This document shows positions 33,926-42,532 of a DNA stretch of 64,000 nt, piece after piece (the first letter of the stretch is position 1; each line of letters starts with the position of its first letter). The notes under the pieces were generated by a model. It was not told where the DNA came from, ran no database searches, and worked only from the letters and a program-made list of their open reading frames with translations. The stretch is taken from assembly GCA_934630515.1 (NCBI GenBank), contig CAKTVV010000008.1:46390-110389 (forward strand), in the 5' to 3' direction. Made by a program: the position numbers and the translations under genes. The stretch is from an uncultured Eubacteriales bacterium (lineage in GTDB: Bacteria; Bacillota; Clostridia; Oscillospirales; Acutalibacteraceae).

Positions 33926-35167
33926 ATGGATCAGAAGGCGCTGGAGCGGTATGCCCGCCTGATGGTGCAGGTGGGTGCCAATGTGCAGCCCGGTCAATGG
34001 GTGCGGCTGACCGCCTGTGTGGATCAGGCGCCGCTGGTGAAGGCGGTGACGGAGGAATGCTACCGGGCGGGTGCTGCCCGGGTGGAGTTGTTCTGGGAGT
34101 GCGGCGAGGTGTCCCGTCTGCATTATCAGTACGCTTCGACGGATACGCTGGGCACGGTGCGCCCTTGGGAGGAGGCACGGGCAGCGGAAATGACCGAGCA
34201 GCTGCCGGTGCGCATTTTCATTGAGTCCGCCGACCCGGATGAGCTGGCGGGGATCCCGGCGGATGTGCTGTCCACCGTGGCGCAGCTGCGGGGCAGGGTG
34301 CTGAAGAAATACCGGGACGCCATCGACGGACGGCATCAGTGGCTGATCGTGGCGGCGGCATCCCCGGCATGGGCGAAAAAGGTGTTTCCCGATCTGCCGG
34401 AGACAGAAGCGGTGGAGCGGCTGTGGCAGGCAATCTTTGCCTGCACCTATATGGATCGGGCGGATGACCCGGTGGCGATCTGGCGGCAGCATACGGCGGA
34501 GATGACCGCCCGGGCAGAATGGCTCAACCGGCAGCAGCTCCGTCGGCTGGAATATAAGAGCGCTAACGGAACGGACTTTTCCGTGGAGCTGATCCCGGGA
34601 GCCAAATGGGGCGGCGCCGGAGATACGAACCATGAAAACGGCGCTTTCTATGTGCCGAATATGCCGACAGAAGAGGTGTTCACCAGCCCCATGCGGGGCA
34701 AATGCTCCGGACGGCTGGTGGCGACCAAGCCGCTGAGCTGGTCGGGACAGCTGATCGAGGACTTTACGGTGGACTTCACCGAAGGACGGGTCTCCGGCTG
34801 CACGGCAAAGACCGGCGAGGAGATCCTCCGGAAGATGTTCGCCATGGATGAGGGTGCCTCCATGCTGGGTGAGCTGGCGCTGGTGCCCAAGGAATCCCCT
34901 ATCAACCGCTGCGGGTTTCTGTTCTATAACACACTGTTTGATGAGAACGCCTGCTGCCATGTGGCGGTGGGTAAGGGCTTCGGCGAGGTGCTGGAGGGCT
35001 TCACGGACATGACTCAGGAGGAGCTGACCGCCCGGGGCATCAACGATTCGCTGATCCATGTGGACTTTATGGTGGGCTCGGAGGATCTGGCCGTCACCGG
35101 CTATCGGGAGGATGGCAGCAGCGTGGCTGTTTTCCGGGACGGGACCTGGGCGTTTTCGCTGGAATAA
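33926..35167 (+). CDS. M29 family aminopeptidase (AmpS/PepS type)
   Basis: 413 residues of the metallo-aminopeptidase family M29, which use two cocatalytic metal ions to remove N-terminal residues from peptides. Seen motifs: YARLMVQVGANVQPGQWV at the start, the metal-ligand regions NMPTEEVFTSP and HENGAFYVPN, and HVAVGKGF and IHVDFMVGSEDL near the C-terminus. AAAGGAGGAAGAG immediately precedes the ATG. It lies 13 bases after pepT and is probably cotranscribed. Confidence 0.93.
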   Translation: MDQKALERYARLMVQVGANVQPGQWVRLTACVDQAPLVKAVTEECYRAGAARVELFWECGEVSRLHYQYASTDTLGTVRPWEEARAAEMTEQLPVRIFIESADPDELAGIPADVLSTVAQLRGRVLKKYRDAIDGRHQWLIVAAASPAWAKKVFPDLPETEAVERLWQAIFACTYMDRADDPVAIWRQHTAEMTARAEWLNRQQLRRLEYKSANGTDFSVELIPGAKWGGAGDTNHENGAFYVPNMPTEEVFTSPMRGKCSGRLVATKPLSWSGQLIEDFTVDFTEGRVSGCTAKTGEEILRKMFAMDEGASMLGELALVPKESPINRCGFLFYNTLFDENACCHVAVGKGFGEVLEGFTDMTQEELTARGINDSLIHVDFMVGSEDLAVTGYREDGSSVAVFRDGTWAFSLE

Positions 35168-35169
35168 GC

Positions 35170-35207
35170 AAAAATAGCGGCAGACCGCATGTTTACGGTC
35201 TGCCGCT
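35170..35207 (-). terminator. Intrinsic terminator of yitT-like gene (minus strand)
   Basis: AGCGGCAGACCG (35176-35187) and CGGTCTGCCGCT (35196-35207) form a 12-bp stem; the T tract is on the minus strand (35171-35175). It may also stop the peptidase operon. Confidence 0.85.
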
Positions 35208-35227
35208 TGAACGCTTCGGCGCTGGCA

Positions 35228-36097
35228 TCACTGGATCTTCTTAAAGTTGCCCATGGTCTCCCGCACGGTGGAGATATAGGCAAAGGAGCCGGGAAATTTC
35301 CGCAGGATGTTCTGGAAATCCACCACCTGATGCTTATTGACCACGCACAGCACCACCTGCTTGCCGGTGTGGGAATACATGCCGGTGGCGGGGACGACGG
35401 TAACGCTGTGGCGCAGATCGTGGATGAGCCGCTGGGACAGCGCCTCCGCCTGATTGGTGATGACCTCGAATTTGACTGCTTCCTTGCCGCCCTGCAGCAG
35501 CCGGTCGCTGAACCGCCCGATGATAAAGCAGTAGATGATGCACAGCAGCACCGGCTCGATCTTGTAGCCGTAGACGAAATAGGAGATGCCGGCGACGATG
35601 ATGTTGAGGGCGAAGATCATCCATACCAGATTGAGATAGGGCTTTTTCTTCCGTACCAGTGCGGCTACGATATCGGTGCCGCCGGTGGAACCGCCGTTTT
35701 TCAGCGCCAGAGCGGATAACAGCCCGCCGATGGCGCCGGCGGCGACGGGCGCCAGAATGGTGCTGGTGCCGTTGTCGGTCACATAGGCGAACCGGGAAAG
35801 ATCCACCTTTTCCAGCAGCAGAATGGCGGCGGAGAACACAATGGTGTACACGCCGGTGCGCAGTGCAAACGCCCGGTTCAGCCGGAAATAGGCGACGACC
35901 AGCAGCGGGATGTTGACGATCAGATTCAGATAACCGATGCGGAAGCCGCAGACGTACTGGAGCATGGTGGCAAGACCGTTCAGCCCGCTGGGGGCGAAGC
36001 TGTTCTGCAGCACGAAGATGTGGTAGCTCAGTGCCGACAGCGCAGCGCACCCAGCGAGGATCAGATAGCTGAGAATGGCAGAGGATCGGTTGTTCAT
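35228..36097 (-). CDS. YitT family membrane protein (DUF161 + DUF2179)
   Basis: 289 residues: about five to six membrane segments with family landmarks (SFAPSGLNGLATML; GGSTGGTDIVAALVRKKK) and a soluble C-terminal DUF2179 domain (GKEAVKFEVITNQAEALSQRL to FAYISTVRETMGNF). The biochemical function of the family is not established. The ATG at 36097 has GGGAG upstream and gives the usual family N-terminus; longer readings would run through the promoter. It is divergent from dus. Confidence 0.9.
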   Translation of the reverse strand: MNNRSSAILSYLILAGCAALSALSYHIFVLQNSFAPSGLNGLATMLQYVCGFRIGYLNLIVNIPLLVVAYFRLNRAFALRTGVYTIVFSAAILLLEKVDLSRFAYVTDNGTSTILAPVAAGAIGGLLSALALKNGGSTGGTDIVAALVRKKKPYLNLVWMIFALNIIVAGISYFVYGYKIEPVLLCIIYCFIIGRFSDRLLQGGKEAVKFEVITNQAEALSQRLIHDLRHSVTVVPATGMYSHTGKQVVLCVVNKHQVVDFQNILRKFPGSFAYISTVRETMGNFKKIQ

Positions 36098-36146
36098 CGC
36101 ATTTTCTCCCTTGACATACTTGGCTGGATCAGAAATTACCGTAGTC

Positions 36147-36174
36147 AGTATACCACGATTTCGCATAATTGCAA
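36147..36174 (-). promoter_or_regulatory. Promoter of the yitT-like gene
   Basis: Minus-strand TTGCAA (36169-36174), 16-base spacer, TATACT (36147-36152), about 50 bases before the start codon. Confidence 0.7.
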
Positions 36175-36200
36175 CATATTTTAGAGTAGGATGAAGGATT

Positions 36201-37184
36201 TTGAAGATCGGAACCGTACAAATTGATGGATATGCGGCGCTGGCGCCCATGGCGGGGGTGACCGACCGGGCATTCCGGCGGCTGTGCCGGGATATGGGCG
36301 CCTCCTTTACCGTGGGGGAGATGGTCAGCGCCAAGGGGCTGACCTACGGCGACCGCAAGAGCGATGAGCTGCTGGCGCTGGAGCCGGATGTACGCCCGGC
36401 GGCGGTGCAGCTGTTTGGGGATGATCCGGCGATTCTGGCGGAGGCTGCCCGGCGGGCGATGCGGTATCAGCCGGATTGGATCGACCTCAACATGGGCTGC
36501 CCGGCGCCGAAGATCGTGGGCAATCACTGCGGCAGCGCTCTGATGCGGGAGCCGGAGCTGTGCCGCCGCTTGGTGCAGGCGGTGAAAGAGGCGGTGCGGG
36601 TGCCGGTGACGGTGAAGCTCCGCAAGGGCTACGATCAGCGGCACGTCAACGCCGTAGAGGTAGCGCTGGCGTGTGAGGCGGGCGGTGCGGATGCCATCGC
36701 CGTCCATGGGCGTACCCGGGAGCAGATGTATGCGCCGCCGGTGGATTGGGACATCATCCGGCAGGTGAAGCAGGCGGTGCGGGTGCCGGTCATCGGCAAC
36801 GGCGATGTGACCGACGCCCGCTCGGCGGCGGCATTGTACGAGGAGACCGGCTGTGACCACATTCTGGTGGGACGGGGGGCGCTGGGGCGTCCTTGGATCT
36901 TCAGCCAGATCCAGGCGTATCTGGAGCACGGCACTCTGCTGCCCGACCCGCCGGTATCCCGGCGTATGGCGCTGCTCATGGGGCAGGTGCAGCAGACCGT
37001 GGCGGAGAAGGGCGAGTATATCGCTCTTCTGCAGGCACGCAAGCATGCCGCTTGGTATATGACCGGGCTGCGGGGTGCCGCCGCCCTGCGGCGGCAGGCA
37101 GGGGAGCTGAAAACGCTGGAGGATCTGGCGGCGCTGTGTTTGGCGGTCATTCAGGCAGAGGAAGCAGAGGAGGAAACGCAGTGA
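36201..37184 (+). CDS. tRNA-dihydrouridine synthase (DusB family)
   Basis: FMN-dependent enzyme reducing uridines in the tRNA D-loop. 327 residues with the TIM-barrel signatures LAPMAGVTDRAFRRLC, the catalytic-cysteine block DLNMGCPAPKI, VKLRKGYD, VHGRTREQMY, and the FMN phosphate site VIGNGDV...ILVGRGALGRPWIF. The start is TTG at 36201, read with GTAGGATGAAGGA upstream; no ATG gives a full-length family N-terminus. It overlaps maf by 4 bases (GTGA), so translation is coupled. Confidence 0.93.
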   Translation: MKIGTVQIDGYAALAPMAGVTDRAFRRLCRDMGASFTVGEMVSAKGLTYGDRKSDELLALEPDVRPAAVQLFGDDPAILAEAARRAMRYQPDWIDLNMGCPAPKIVGNHCGSALMREPELCRRLVQAVKEAVRVPVTVKLRKGYDQRHVNAVEVALACEAGGADAIAVHGRTREQMYAPPVDWDIIRQVKQAVRVPVIGNGDVTDARSAAALYEETGCDHILVGRGALGRPWIFSQIQAYLEHGTLLPDPPVSRRMALLMGQVQQTVAEKGEYIALLQARKHAAWYMTGLRGAAALRRQAGELKTLEDLAALCLAVIQAEEAEEETQ

Positions 37185-37771
37185 ATCCGATCGTATTGGC
37201 ATCGGCGTCTCCTCGGCGGCAGGAGATCCTGACGCTGGCTGGGATACCGTTTATCGTTTGTCCGGCACAGCGGGAGTTTGCTCCCGCCGGATTGCCGCCG
37301 GAGCAGCGGGTGCAGGCGCTGGCACACAGCAAGGCGGCGCAGGTGGCGCCTCTCTATCCCGGGCGGATCACGCTGGGATCGGATACTATGGTGGCGGTGG
37401 AGGACCGGGTGCTGGGAAAGCCCCATTCGCCGGAGGAGGCGGTGGAGATGCTGCTGCTGTTGCAGGGGCGTGCCCACCGGGTGCTGACCGGTGTGTGGCT
37501 GATGGCGGCGGATGCTGCCGGCAATACGGTCCGGGAGACCGGCTTTACCGATATAGCCGAGGTGGAGTTCTATCCGATGACCCGGCAGGAGGCGGCGGAC
37601 TATGTGGCTACCGGAGAGCCGATGGATAAGGCAGGCGCTTATGGAATACAGGGGTACGGGATGCGCTTTGTCCGGGGGATCCGGGGCGATTTCTATACCG
37701 TGATGGGGCTGCCGGGCGGGAAAACCGTGCGGGCGCTGTCGGATTTTGCAGCGGAAACGAATTTTCTGTAA
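37181..37771 (+). CDS. maf: Maf family nucleoside triphosphate pyrophosphatase
   Basis: 196 residues. Removes non-canonical or methylated nucleotides and has been linked to septum control. Diagnostic blocks are LASASPRRQEIL at the N-terminus, LGSDTMVAVEDRVLGKP, GRAHRVLTGV and KAGAYGIQGYG. The GTG at 37181 overlaps the dus stop (GTGA) and has GAGGAGG upstream. It lies directly before the mreB cluster, a common arrangement in Firmicutes (maf-mreB-mreC-mreD), though mreB has its own promoter here. Confidence 0.93.
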   Translation: MNPIVLASASPRRQEILTLAGIPFIVCPAQREFAPAGLPPEQRVQALAHSKAAQVAPLYPGRITLGSDTMVAVEDRVLGKPHSPEEAVEMLLLLQGRAHRVLTGVWLMAADAAGNTVRETGFTDIAEVEFYPMTRQEAADYVATGEPMDKAGAYGIQGYGMRFVRGIRGDFYTVMGLPGGKTVRALSDFAAETNFL

Positions 37772-37788
37772 ATTTTTGCAAATTCATA

Positions 37789-37817
37789 TTGAGATTTTTT
37801 TCCATTCGGTATATAAT
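37789..37817 (+). promoter_or_regulatory. Promoter of the mreB cluster
   Basis: TTGAGA (37789-37794), a T-rich 17-base spacer and a perfect TATAAT (37812-37817). Confidence 0.85.
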
Positions 37818-37884
37818 AAAGCGTCGGACGGTGCAGACTTTAACTGTCGAGGAGATTTTCATTAGAGGAAAGGATGAACGGATC

Positions 37885-38892
37885 ATGTTCTTCAATCGTG
37901 ACATCGGTATTGATTTGGGTACGGCGAATACGCTGGTATATATGCGGGGTAAAGGAATCGTCATGCGGGAGCCCTCTGTGGTGGCTGTGGACGTTAAGAA
38001 AGAAGAAGTGCTGGCGGTGGGCAGCGAAGCGAAGGAAATGATCGGCCGTACCCCCGGCTCGATCACGGCGGTGCGCCCTCTCAAGGACGGCGTGATCGCT
38101 GATTTTGAGGTCACCTCTCAGATGCTGCGCTATTTCATCAAGCGGGCGCTGAAGTCCTCTTTCCTGAACCGTCCCCGACTGATCGTGTGCATTCCCTCCG
38201 GCGTGACCGAGGTAGAGCGCCGGGCGGTGGACGAGTCCGCCCGTGCGGCGGGCGCCCGTGAGGTGGAGCTGATCGAGGAGCCGATGGCAGCGGCCATCGG
38301 TGCCGGTCTGCGTGTCGAGGAGGCAGCCGGCTGCATGGTGGTGGACATCGGCGGCGGCACCTCCGAGGTGGCGGTGATCTCGCTGGGCGATATCGTGACC
38401 GCCCAGTCGGTGCGCATCGCCGGTGACGATTTTGACGAGGCGATCATCTCCTATGTGAAGAAGAAGTATAACCTGCTGATTGGTGAGCGCACCGCCGAGG
38501 ATCTGAAGATCCTCATCGGCAGTGCTTTCCCCTACGAGGGCGAGGGCTCGATGGATGTCAAGGGGCGGAACCTGGTGGACGGCTTGCCCAAGAATATCGT
38601 CATCAGCGCCGAGGAGGTGCGTGAGGCTCTGTCCGAGCCGGTCAGCTCCATTGTGGACGCCATTAAATCCACGCTGGAGCGGACGCCCCCGGAGCTGAGC
38701 GCCGATATTATTGACAACGGAATCATGCTGACCGGCGGCGGAGCGCTGCTGCGGGGTCTGGATATGCTTATCAACCGGGAGACCGGTATGCTGGTACACG
38801 TGGCGGAGGATCCGCTGGATTGCGTGGTAAACGGCACCGGTAAGTGTCTGGATCTGGGTATGGTCAGCAATTTCCGCTCCAACCACCGGTAA
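37885..38892 (+). CDS. mreB: Rod shape-determining protein MreB
   Basis: Bacterial actin that forms membrane-bound filaments directing lateral wall synthesis. 335 residues. Actin-fold ATP-binding blocks: IGIDLGTANTLVY (phosphate 1), VVDIGGGTSEVAVISLG (phosphate 2) and IMLTGGGALLRG (adenosine). The ATG at 37885 (MFFNRDIGIDLG) with GGAAAGGA about 10 bases upstream gives the usual family start; the N-terminal extension from 37789 covers the promoter. First gene of the mreBCD-mrdA cluster, separated from mreC by a terminator-like hairpin. Confidence 0.96.
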   Translation: MFFNRDIGIDLGTANTLVYMRGKGIVMREPSVVAVDVKKEEVLAVGSEAKEMIGRTPGSITAVRPLKDGVIADFEVTSQMLRYFIKRALKSSFLNRPRLIVCIPSGVTEVERRAVDESARAAGAREVELIEEPMAAAIGAGLRVEEAAGCMVVDIGGGTSEVAVISLGDIVTAQSVRIAGDDFDEAIISYVKKKYNLLIGERTAEDLKILIGSAFPYEGEGSMDVKGRNLVDGLPKNIVISAEEVREALSEPVSSIVDAIKSTLERTPPELSADIIDNGIMLTGGGALLRGLDMLINRETGMLVHVAEDPLDCVVNGTGKCLDLGMVSNFRSNHR

Positions 38893-38913
38893 GTGCAAGA
38901 GCGTGTGCGGACA

Positions 38914-38948
38914 GCGGAGGACAGTGCGTCTTCCGCTTTTCCGTTTTT
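38914..38948 (+). terminator. Terminator or attenuator between mreB and mreC
   Basis: GCGGAGGAC (38914-38922) and GTCTTCCGC (38928-38936) form a 9-bp stem with one G-U pair and a 5-base loop, followed by TTTTCCGTTTTT. Because no new promoter is obvious before mreC, partial read-through is likely. Confidence 0.8.
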
Positions 38949-38983
38949 GATGGGCTGTCGAAACGGTCGGACGGCAGAAGGGA

Positions 38984-39853
38984 GTGACAGACAGCGGAAT
39001 GAAGAACTTTTTTAAGAGTTTTTTTGCCAAGGCGGCGGGGGTGCTGGCGCTGTTTTTCGTGGGCATGATGATCTACAGCGCTACCTCCGGCGGGTTGGCT
39101 ACGCTGCCGGCGACCATCGCCGGAGCCGTCATCACGCCGCTCCAGAGCGCTGCCTCCTATATATCGGACGGTATCTCCGGTCTGTTCGGGCGGATCACCG
39201 GCAGCGGCAATCTGTCCGCCGAGGTGGAGCAGCTCCGCAAGGAGAATGCGGAGCTGCGGCAAAAAGTGGTGGATTACGACGAGCTGAAGCAGAAAAACGA
39301 GTGGTACAGCGAGATTTTGGGTTTGCATGAGGAGCATTCGGACTACACCTTTGCCACCGGGCGGGTCATCGGACGGGATCCTTCGGCGTTTTACGGGAAT
39401 TTCACCATCTCCGCCGGACAAAACTCAGGGGTGGCGGTGAACGACCCGGTGGTGACGACGGACGGCGCTCTCATCGGTGTGATCGACGAGGTGGGGCTGA
39501 CCTATGCCAAGGTGCGGACCATTTTTGATCCCTCAAATAAGGTGTCGGTGCAGGTGAGCCACACAGGCGATACGGCGTACACTGCCGGCAGCACCGTGGT
39601 GCAGGCACGCAGCGACACCATCCGCATGACGACGCTGGAGCGCTCCTCCGGCGCTGCCATCGGGGATTATGTGGTGACCTCCGGCATCGGCGGGGTGTAC
39701 CCCGGCGGGCTGCTGGTGGGCACGGTGCAGACCGTGACCGGCGCCACCGACGGCATGACGTTGGATGCTACGGTGAAGCCCTTTGCCTCCATCTTTGATG
39801 TCAAGCAGGTGATGGTGATCACCTCCTTTGACGGGCAGCAGGCGGCAGAATAA
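38984..39853 (+). CDS. mreC: Rod shape-determining protein MreC
   Basis: 289 residues: a membrane segment near the N-terminus, a coiled coil (LSAEVEQLRKENAELRQKV, about 75-100) and the two-lobed beta domain (ATGRVIGRDPSAFYGNF to MVITSFDG). It connects MreB filaments to PBP2 outside the membrane. The start is uncertain: GTG at 38984 directly abuts AAGGGAG, while ATG at 38999 is 14 bases from it; neither spacing is ideal. The next gene is mreD, 20 bases later. Confidence 0.93.
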   Translation: MTDSGMKNFFKSFFAKAAGVLALFFVGMMIYSATSGGLATLPATIAGAVITPLQSAASYISDGISGLFGRITGSGNLSAEVEQLRKENAELRQKVVDYDELKQKNEWYSEILGLHEEHSDYTFATGRVIGRDPSAFYGNFTISAGQNSGVAVNDPVVTTDGALIGVIDEVGLTYAKVRTIFDPSNKVSVQVSHTGDTAYTAGSTVVQARSDTIRMTTLERSSGAAIGDYVVTSGIGGVYPGGLLVGTVQTVTGATDGMTLDATVKPFASIFDVKQVMVITSFDGQQAAE

Positions 39854-39873
39854 GGAACGGGGGCTGGAGAAAG

Positions 39874-40416
39874 ATGAAACGCATCCCCGGACTGTTCCGG
39901 CATAAGAATTATTTATCGCTGCTGGTCTATGGGCTGGCGGCGCTGGTGGTGCTGCTGATGCAGACGGCGCCCCATTTGTTTCCTACGCTGTGGGGAGCCC
40001 GCCCGGTGCCGATCGTGCTGCTGGTGGTATGCGTGGCGCTGTGCGAGGGCGCACAGGCGGGCGCCATCGTCGGCGCTCTGTCCGGGCTGCTGTGGGGGAT
40101 CTATTCCTTTCGGCTGTTCGGATTTGATGCGCTGGTGCTGATGCTGATCGGCCTGACGGCGGGGCTGCTGGTGGAATGGCTGCTGCGGGCGAACCTGCTG
40201 TCGGCGCTGCTGCTGTGTGCCGGCGCCTGTCTGGTGCAGGCGCTGCTGGAATGGCTGTTTTGCTATGTGCTGTTTTTTAAGGAGCAGGTGTTCTCGGTGC
40301 TGTGCCGGGTATATCTGCCCAACTGTCTGTATACAGTGGTGTTAACGCCGCTGATGTACTGGCTGGTGCTGGGGCTGGCACGGCTGATCCGCCGCAGCAC
40401 CCGTGCCGGCGTTTGA
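39874..40416 (+). CDS. mreD: Rod shape-determining protein MreD
   Basis: 180-residue hydrophobic protein with about five to six membrane segments, the size and place of MreD, between mreC and the PBP2 gene. The typical stretch is GALSGLLWGIYSFRLFGFDAL. It supports elongasome assembly. Identification depends on position as well as sequence, because MreD proteins diverge strongly. Confidence 0.88.
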   Translation: MKRIPGLFRHKNYLSLLVYGLAALVVLLMQTAPHLFPTLWGARPVPIVLLVVCVALCEGAQAGAIVGALSGLLWGIYSFRLFGFDALVLMLIGLTAGLLVEWLLRANLLSALLLCAGACLVQALLEWLFCYVLFFKEQVFSVLCRVYLPNCLYTVVLTPLMYWLVLGLARLIRRSTRAGV

Positions 40417-40437
40417 TGTAGGGAAAGGAGACAGACG

Positions 40438-42489
40438 ATGCTGCGTGCTCCCAAGGAAAATACCGGACTCAGCGTGCGGCGGCTGCTGGCGCTGTTTGTG
40501 GCGATGGCGGTGGTGTTTGGTCTGTACTCCGTGCGCCTGTTTTATGTGCAGATCGTGGAGGGGGATAAGTACGCCTCTCTGGCGGATGCCAGCACCAAGA
40601 CCACCATCGCCATCTCGCCGACCCGGGGGGAGATCCTCGACTGCAATCAGATCCCGCTGGTGTCCAACCGCACCAGCTATGCGGTGGTGCTGGATTATAA
40701 TTTCTTCCCTCACGGCAACAGCGAGGAGAAGCAAAAAGAAGAAAACGACTGCCTGCTGGAGCTGGTGCAGCTGCTGCAGGAGCAGGGGGAGGCATGGAAC
40801 GACACCATGCCCATCTCCGACGAGGCTCCCTACGCCTTTTTAGAGGAGCGGGAGAGCGGTATCGCTCGGATGAAGAGCTATCTGCATATGGCGTCCTATG
40901 CGACGGCGGAGGACTGCATGACCCAGATGGTGGGGGATTATGCGCTGAAAGCCTATTCTCAGACCGAGCAGCGGCAGCTGGCGGGGATTCGCTATGCCAT
41001 GACGGCGGCAGGCTTTGGGGTCACGACGCCCTACACCTTTGCCAGCGATATTTCCAGCGAGACCATGTATAAGCTCATGGAGAACAGCGAGAAATACCCC
41101 GGCGTGGATGTGGAGACGGTGGCGGTGCGGGAATACGTCAGCGGCACCACGGCCTGTCATGTGATCGGCTCGGTGGGTCCGATTTATGCGGAGGAATATG
41201 CCAGCCTGAAGGAAAAGGGCTATTCCTTCAACGATATTGTAGGTAAAAGCGGCATCGAGGCGGCGGCAGAGGAATATCTGCGGGGCAAGGCGGGCAAGCG
41301 CACTCTGACGAAAAGCTCGAAGGGCACCGTGCTGGCGAAAGCAGAGGTGGAAGCGCCGGTGCCGGGGCAGACGGTGATCACCACCATCGATTCCCGCCTG
41401 CAGCAAAAGGCGCAGGAGGTGCTGGACGAGAAGATCCGGCAGATGCGTGCCACAGCCGCCGTGAATAAGGGCAAGGATATAAAGAGCGGCTCGGTGGTGG
41501 TGCTGGATGTGAAGAATAACGGCGTCAAGGTGTGTGCATCCTGGCCCAGCTATAATTTGACCACCTATTCCGAGGACTATACGACGCTTTCCACTGACCC
41601 GGATAAGCCTTTGTTTAACCGGGCGCTGTACGGCGCTTTTCCCTGCGGTTCCACCTTTAAGCCCGGTGTGGCGCTGGCAGCTATCACCGAGGGGAAGATC
41701 ACCCCCTCCACCTATATCAACTGTGTGCGTACCTACACCTATTATGCACCCAGCTACACCCCGAACTGTATGGGACACCACGGCAATCTGAATGTGGTGG
41801 GAGCGATCCAGAAATCCTGCAACTACTACTTCTACGAGGTAGGGCGGCTGATGGGCAGCAGCCTGTTCAGCTATCTGACCAAATACGGCTTCGGGCAAAA
41901 GACCGGCGTGGAGATCGGTGAATCCGCCGGCGTCCAGCAGACGCCGGAATATCTCCAGTCCATCGGCAGCTCTTGGGTGGCGGGCGATTATCTGCAGCTG
42001 GCGATCGGTCAGAAGGGCTCCTATACGCCCATACAGCTGGCGGCGTATGCCTCTATGATCGCCAACGGCGGCGTGCGCTATAAGACCCATTTCATCGGCT
42101 CTCTGCGGAGCTATGACAGCACCGCCGACACGGTGATCGAGCCGGAGGTGGCGGCGACGGTGGAATGGAGCGACGCAGCCAAAAGCTCGGTCAAGGAGGG
42201 CATGATCGCCGTGGGTAAGGCGGGTACGGCATCGTCGCTGTTCCGTGCCACGCCCTATACGGTGGCTTGTAAGACCGGTACGGCGCAGACCGGTATCCGG
42301 GACTCCTCCGACCACGGTACCTTTATCGCCTACGCTCCGGCGGATGACCCCGAGATCGCCATAGCGGTGGTGATGGAGCGGGGGACCTCCGGTGCCGCCT
42401 CGCAGGTGGCACGGCAGGTGCTGGACGAATATTTTTCCAAAAAGGAGACCGGCGAGGCTCCTACCGAGAGCGGTGTGCTGCTCCCGTGA
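40438..42489 (+). CDS. mrdA: Penicillin-binding protein 2 (elongasome transpeptidase)
   Basis: 683 residues. An N-terminal membrane anchor (LLALFVAMAVVFGLYSV) is followed by a PBP dimerisation domain (AISPTRGEILDCNQIPL) and the transpeptidase domain with SxxK (GSTFK), SxN (SCN) and KTG (KTGTAQ). It cross-links lateral-wall peptidoglycan with MreBCD. A 100-residue insertion rich in Glu/Gln in the pedestal (about 95-200) is larger than in short PBPs. It ends with the acidic stretch before a leucine-rich tail. Genes upstream and downstream are in the same direction. Confidence 0.94.
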   Translation: MLRAPKENTGLSVRRLLALFVAMAVVFGLYSVRLFYVQIVEGDKYASLADASTKTTIAISPTRGEILDCNQIPLVSNRTSYAVVLDYNFFPHGNSEEKQKEENDCLLELVQLLQEQGEAWNDTMPISDEAPYAFLEERESGIARMKSYLHMASYATAEDCMTQMVGDYALKAYSQTEQRQLAGIRYAMTAAGFGVTTPYTFASDISSETMYKLMENSEKYPGVDVETVAVREYVSGTTACHVIGSVGPIYAEEYASLKEKGYSFNDIVGKSGIEAAAEEYLRGKAGKRTLTKSSKGTVLAKAEVEAPVPGQTVITTIDSRLQQKAQEVLDEKIRQMRATAAVNKGKDIKSGSVVVLDVKNNGVKVCASWPSYNLTTYSEDYTTLSTDPDKPLFNRALYGAFPCGSTFKPGVALAAITEGKITPSTYINCVRTYTYYAPSYTPNCMGHHGNLNVVGAIQKSCNYYFYEVGRLMGSSLFSYLTKYGFGQKTGVEIGESAGVQQTPEYLQSIGSSWVAGDYLQLAIGQKGSYTPIQLAAYASMIANGGVRYKTHFIGSLRSYDSTADTVIEPEVAATVEWSDAAKSSVKEGMIAVGKAGTASSLFRATPYTVACKTGTAQTGIRDSSDHGTFIAYAPADDPEIAIAVVMERGTSGAASQVARQVLDEYFSKKETGEAPTESGVLLP

Positions 42490-42532
42490 GTCTCCCGATT
42501 ACCTTACTGGATCATTTGAAAGGGGATACCCC

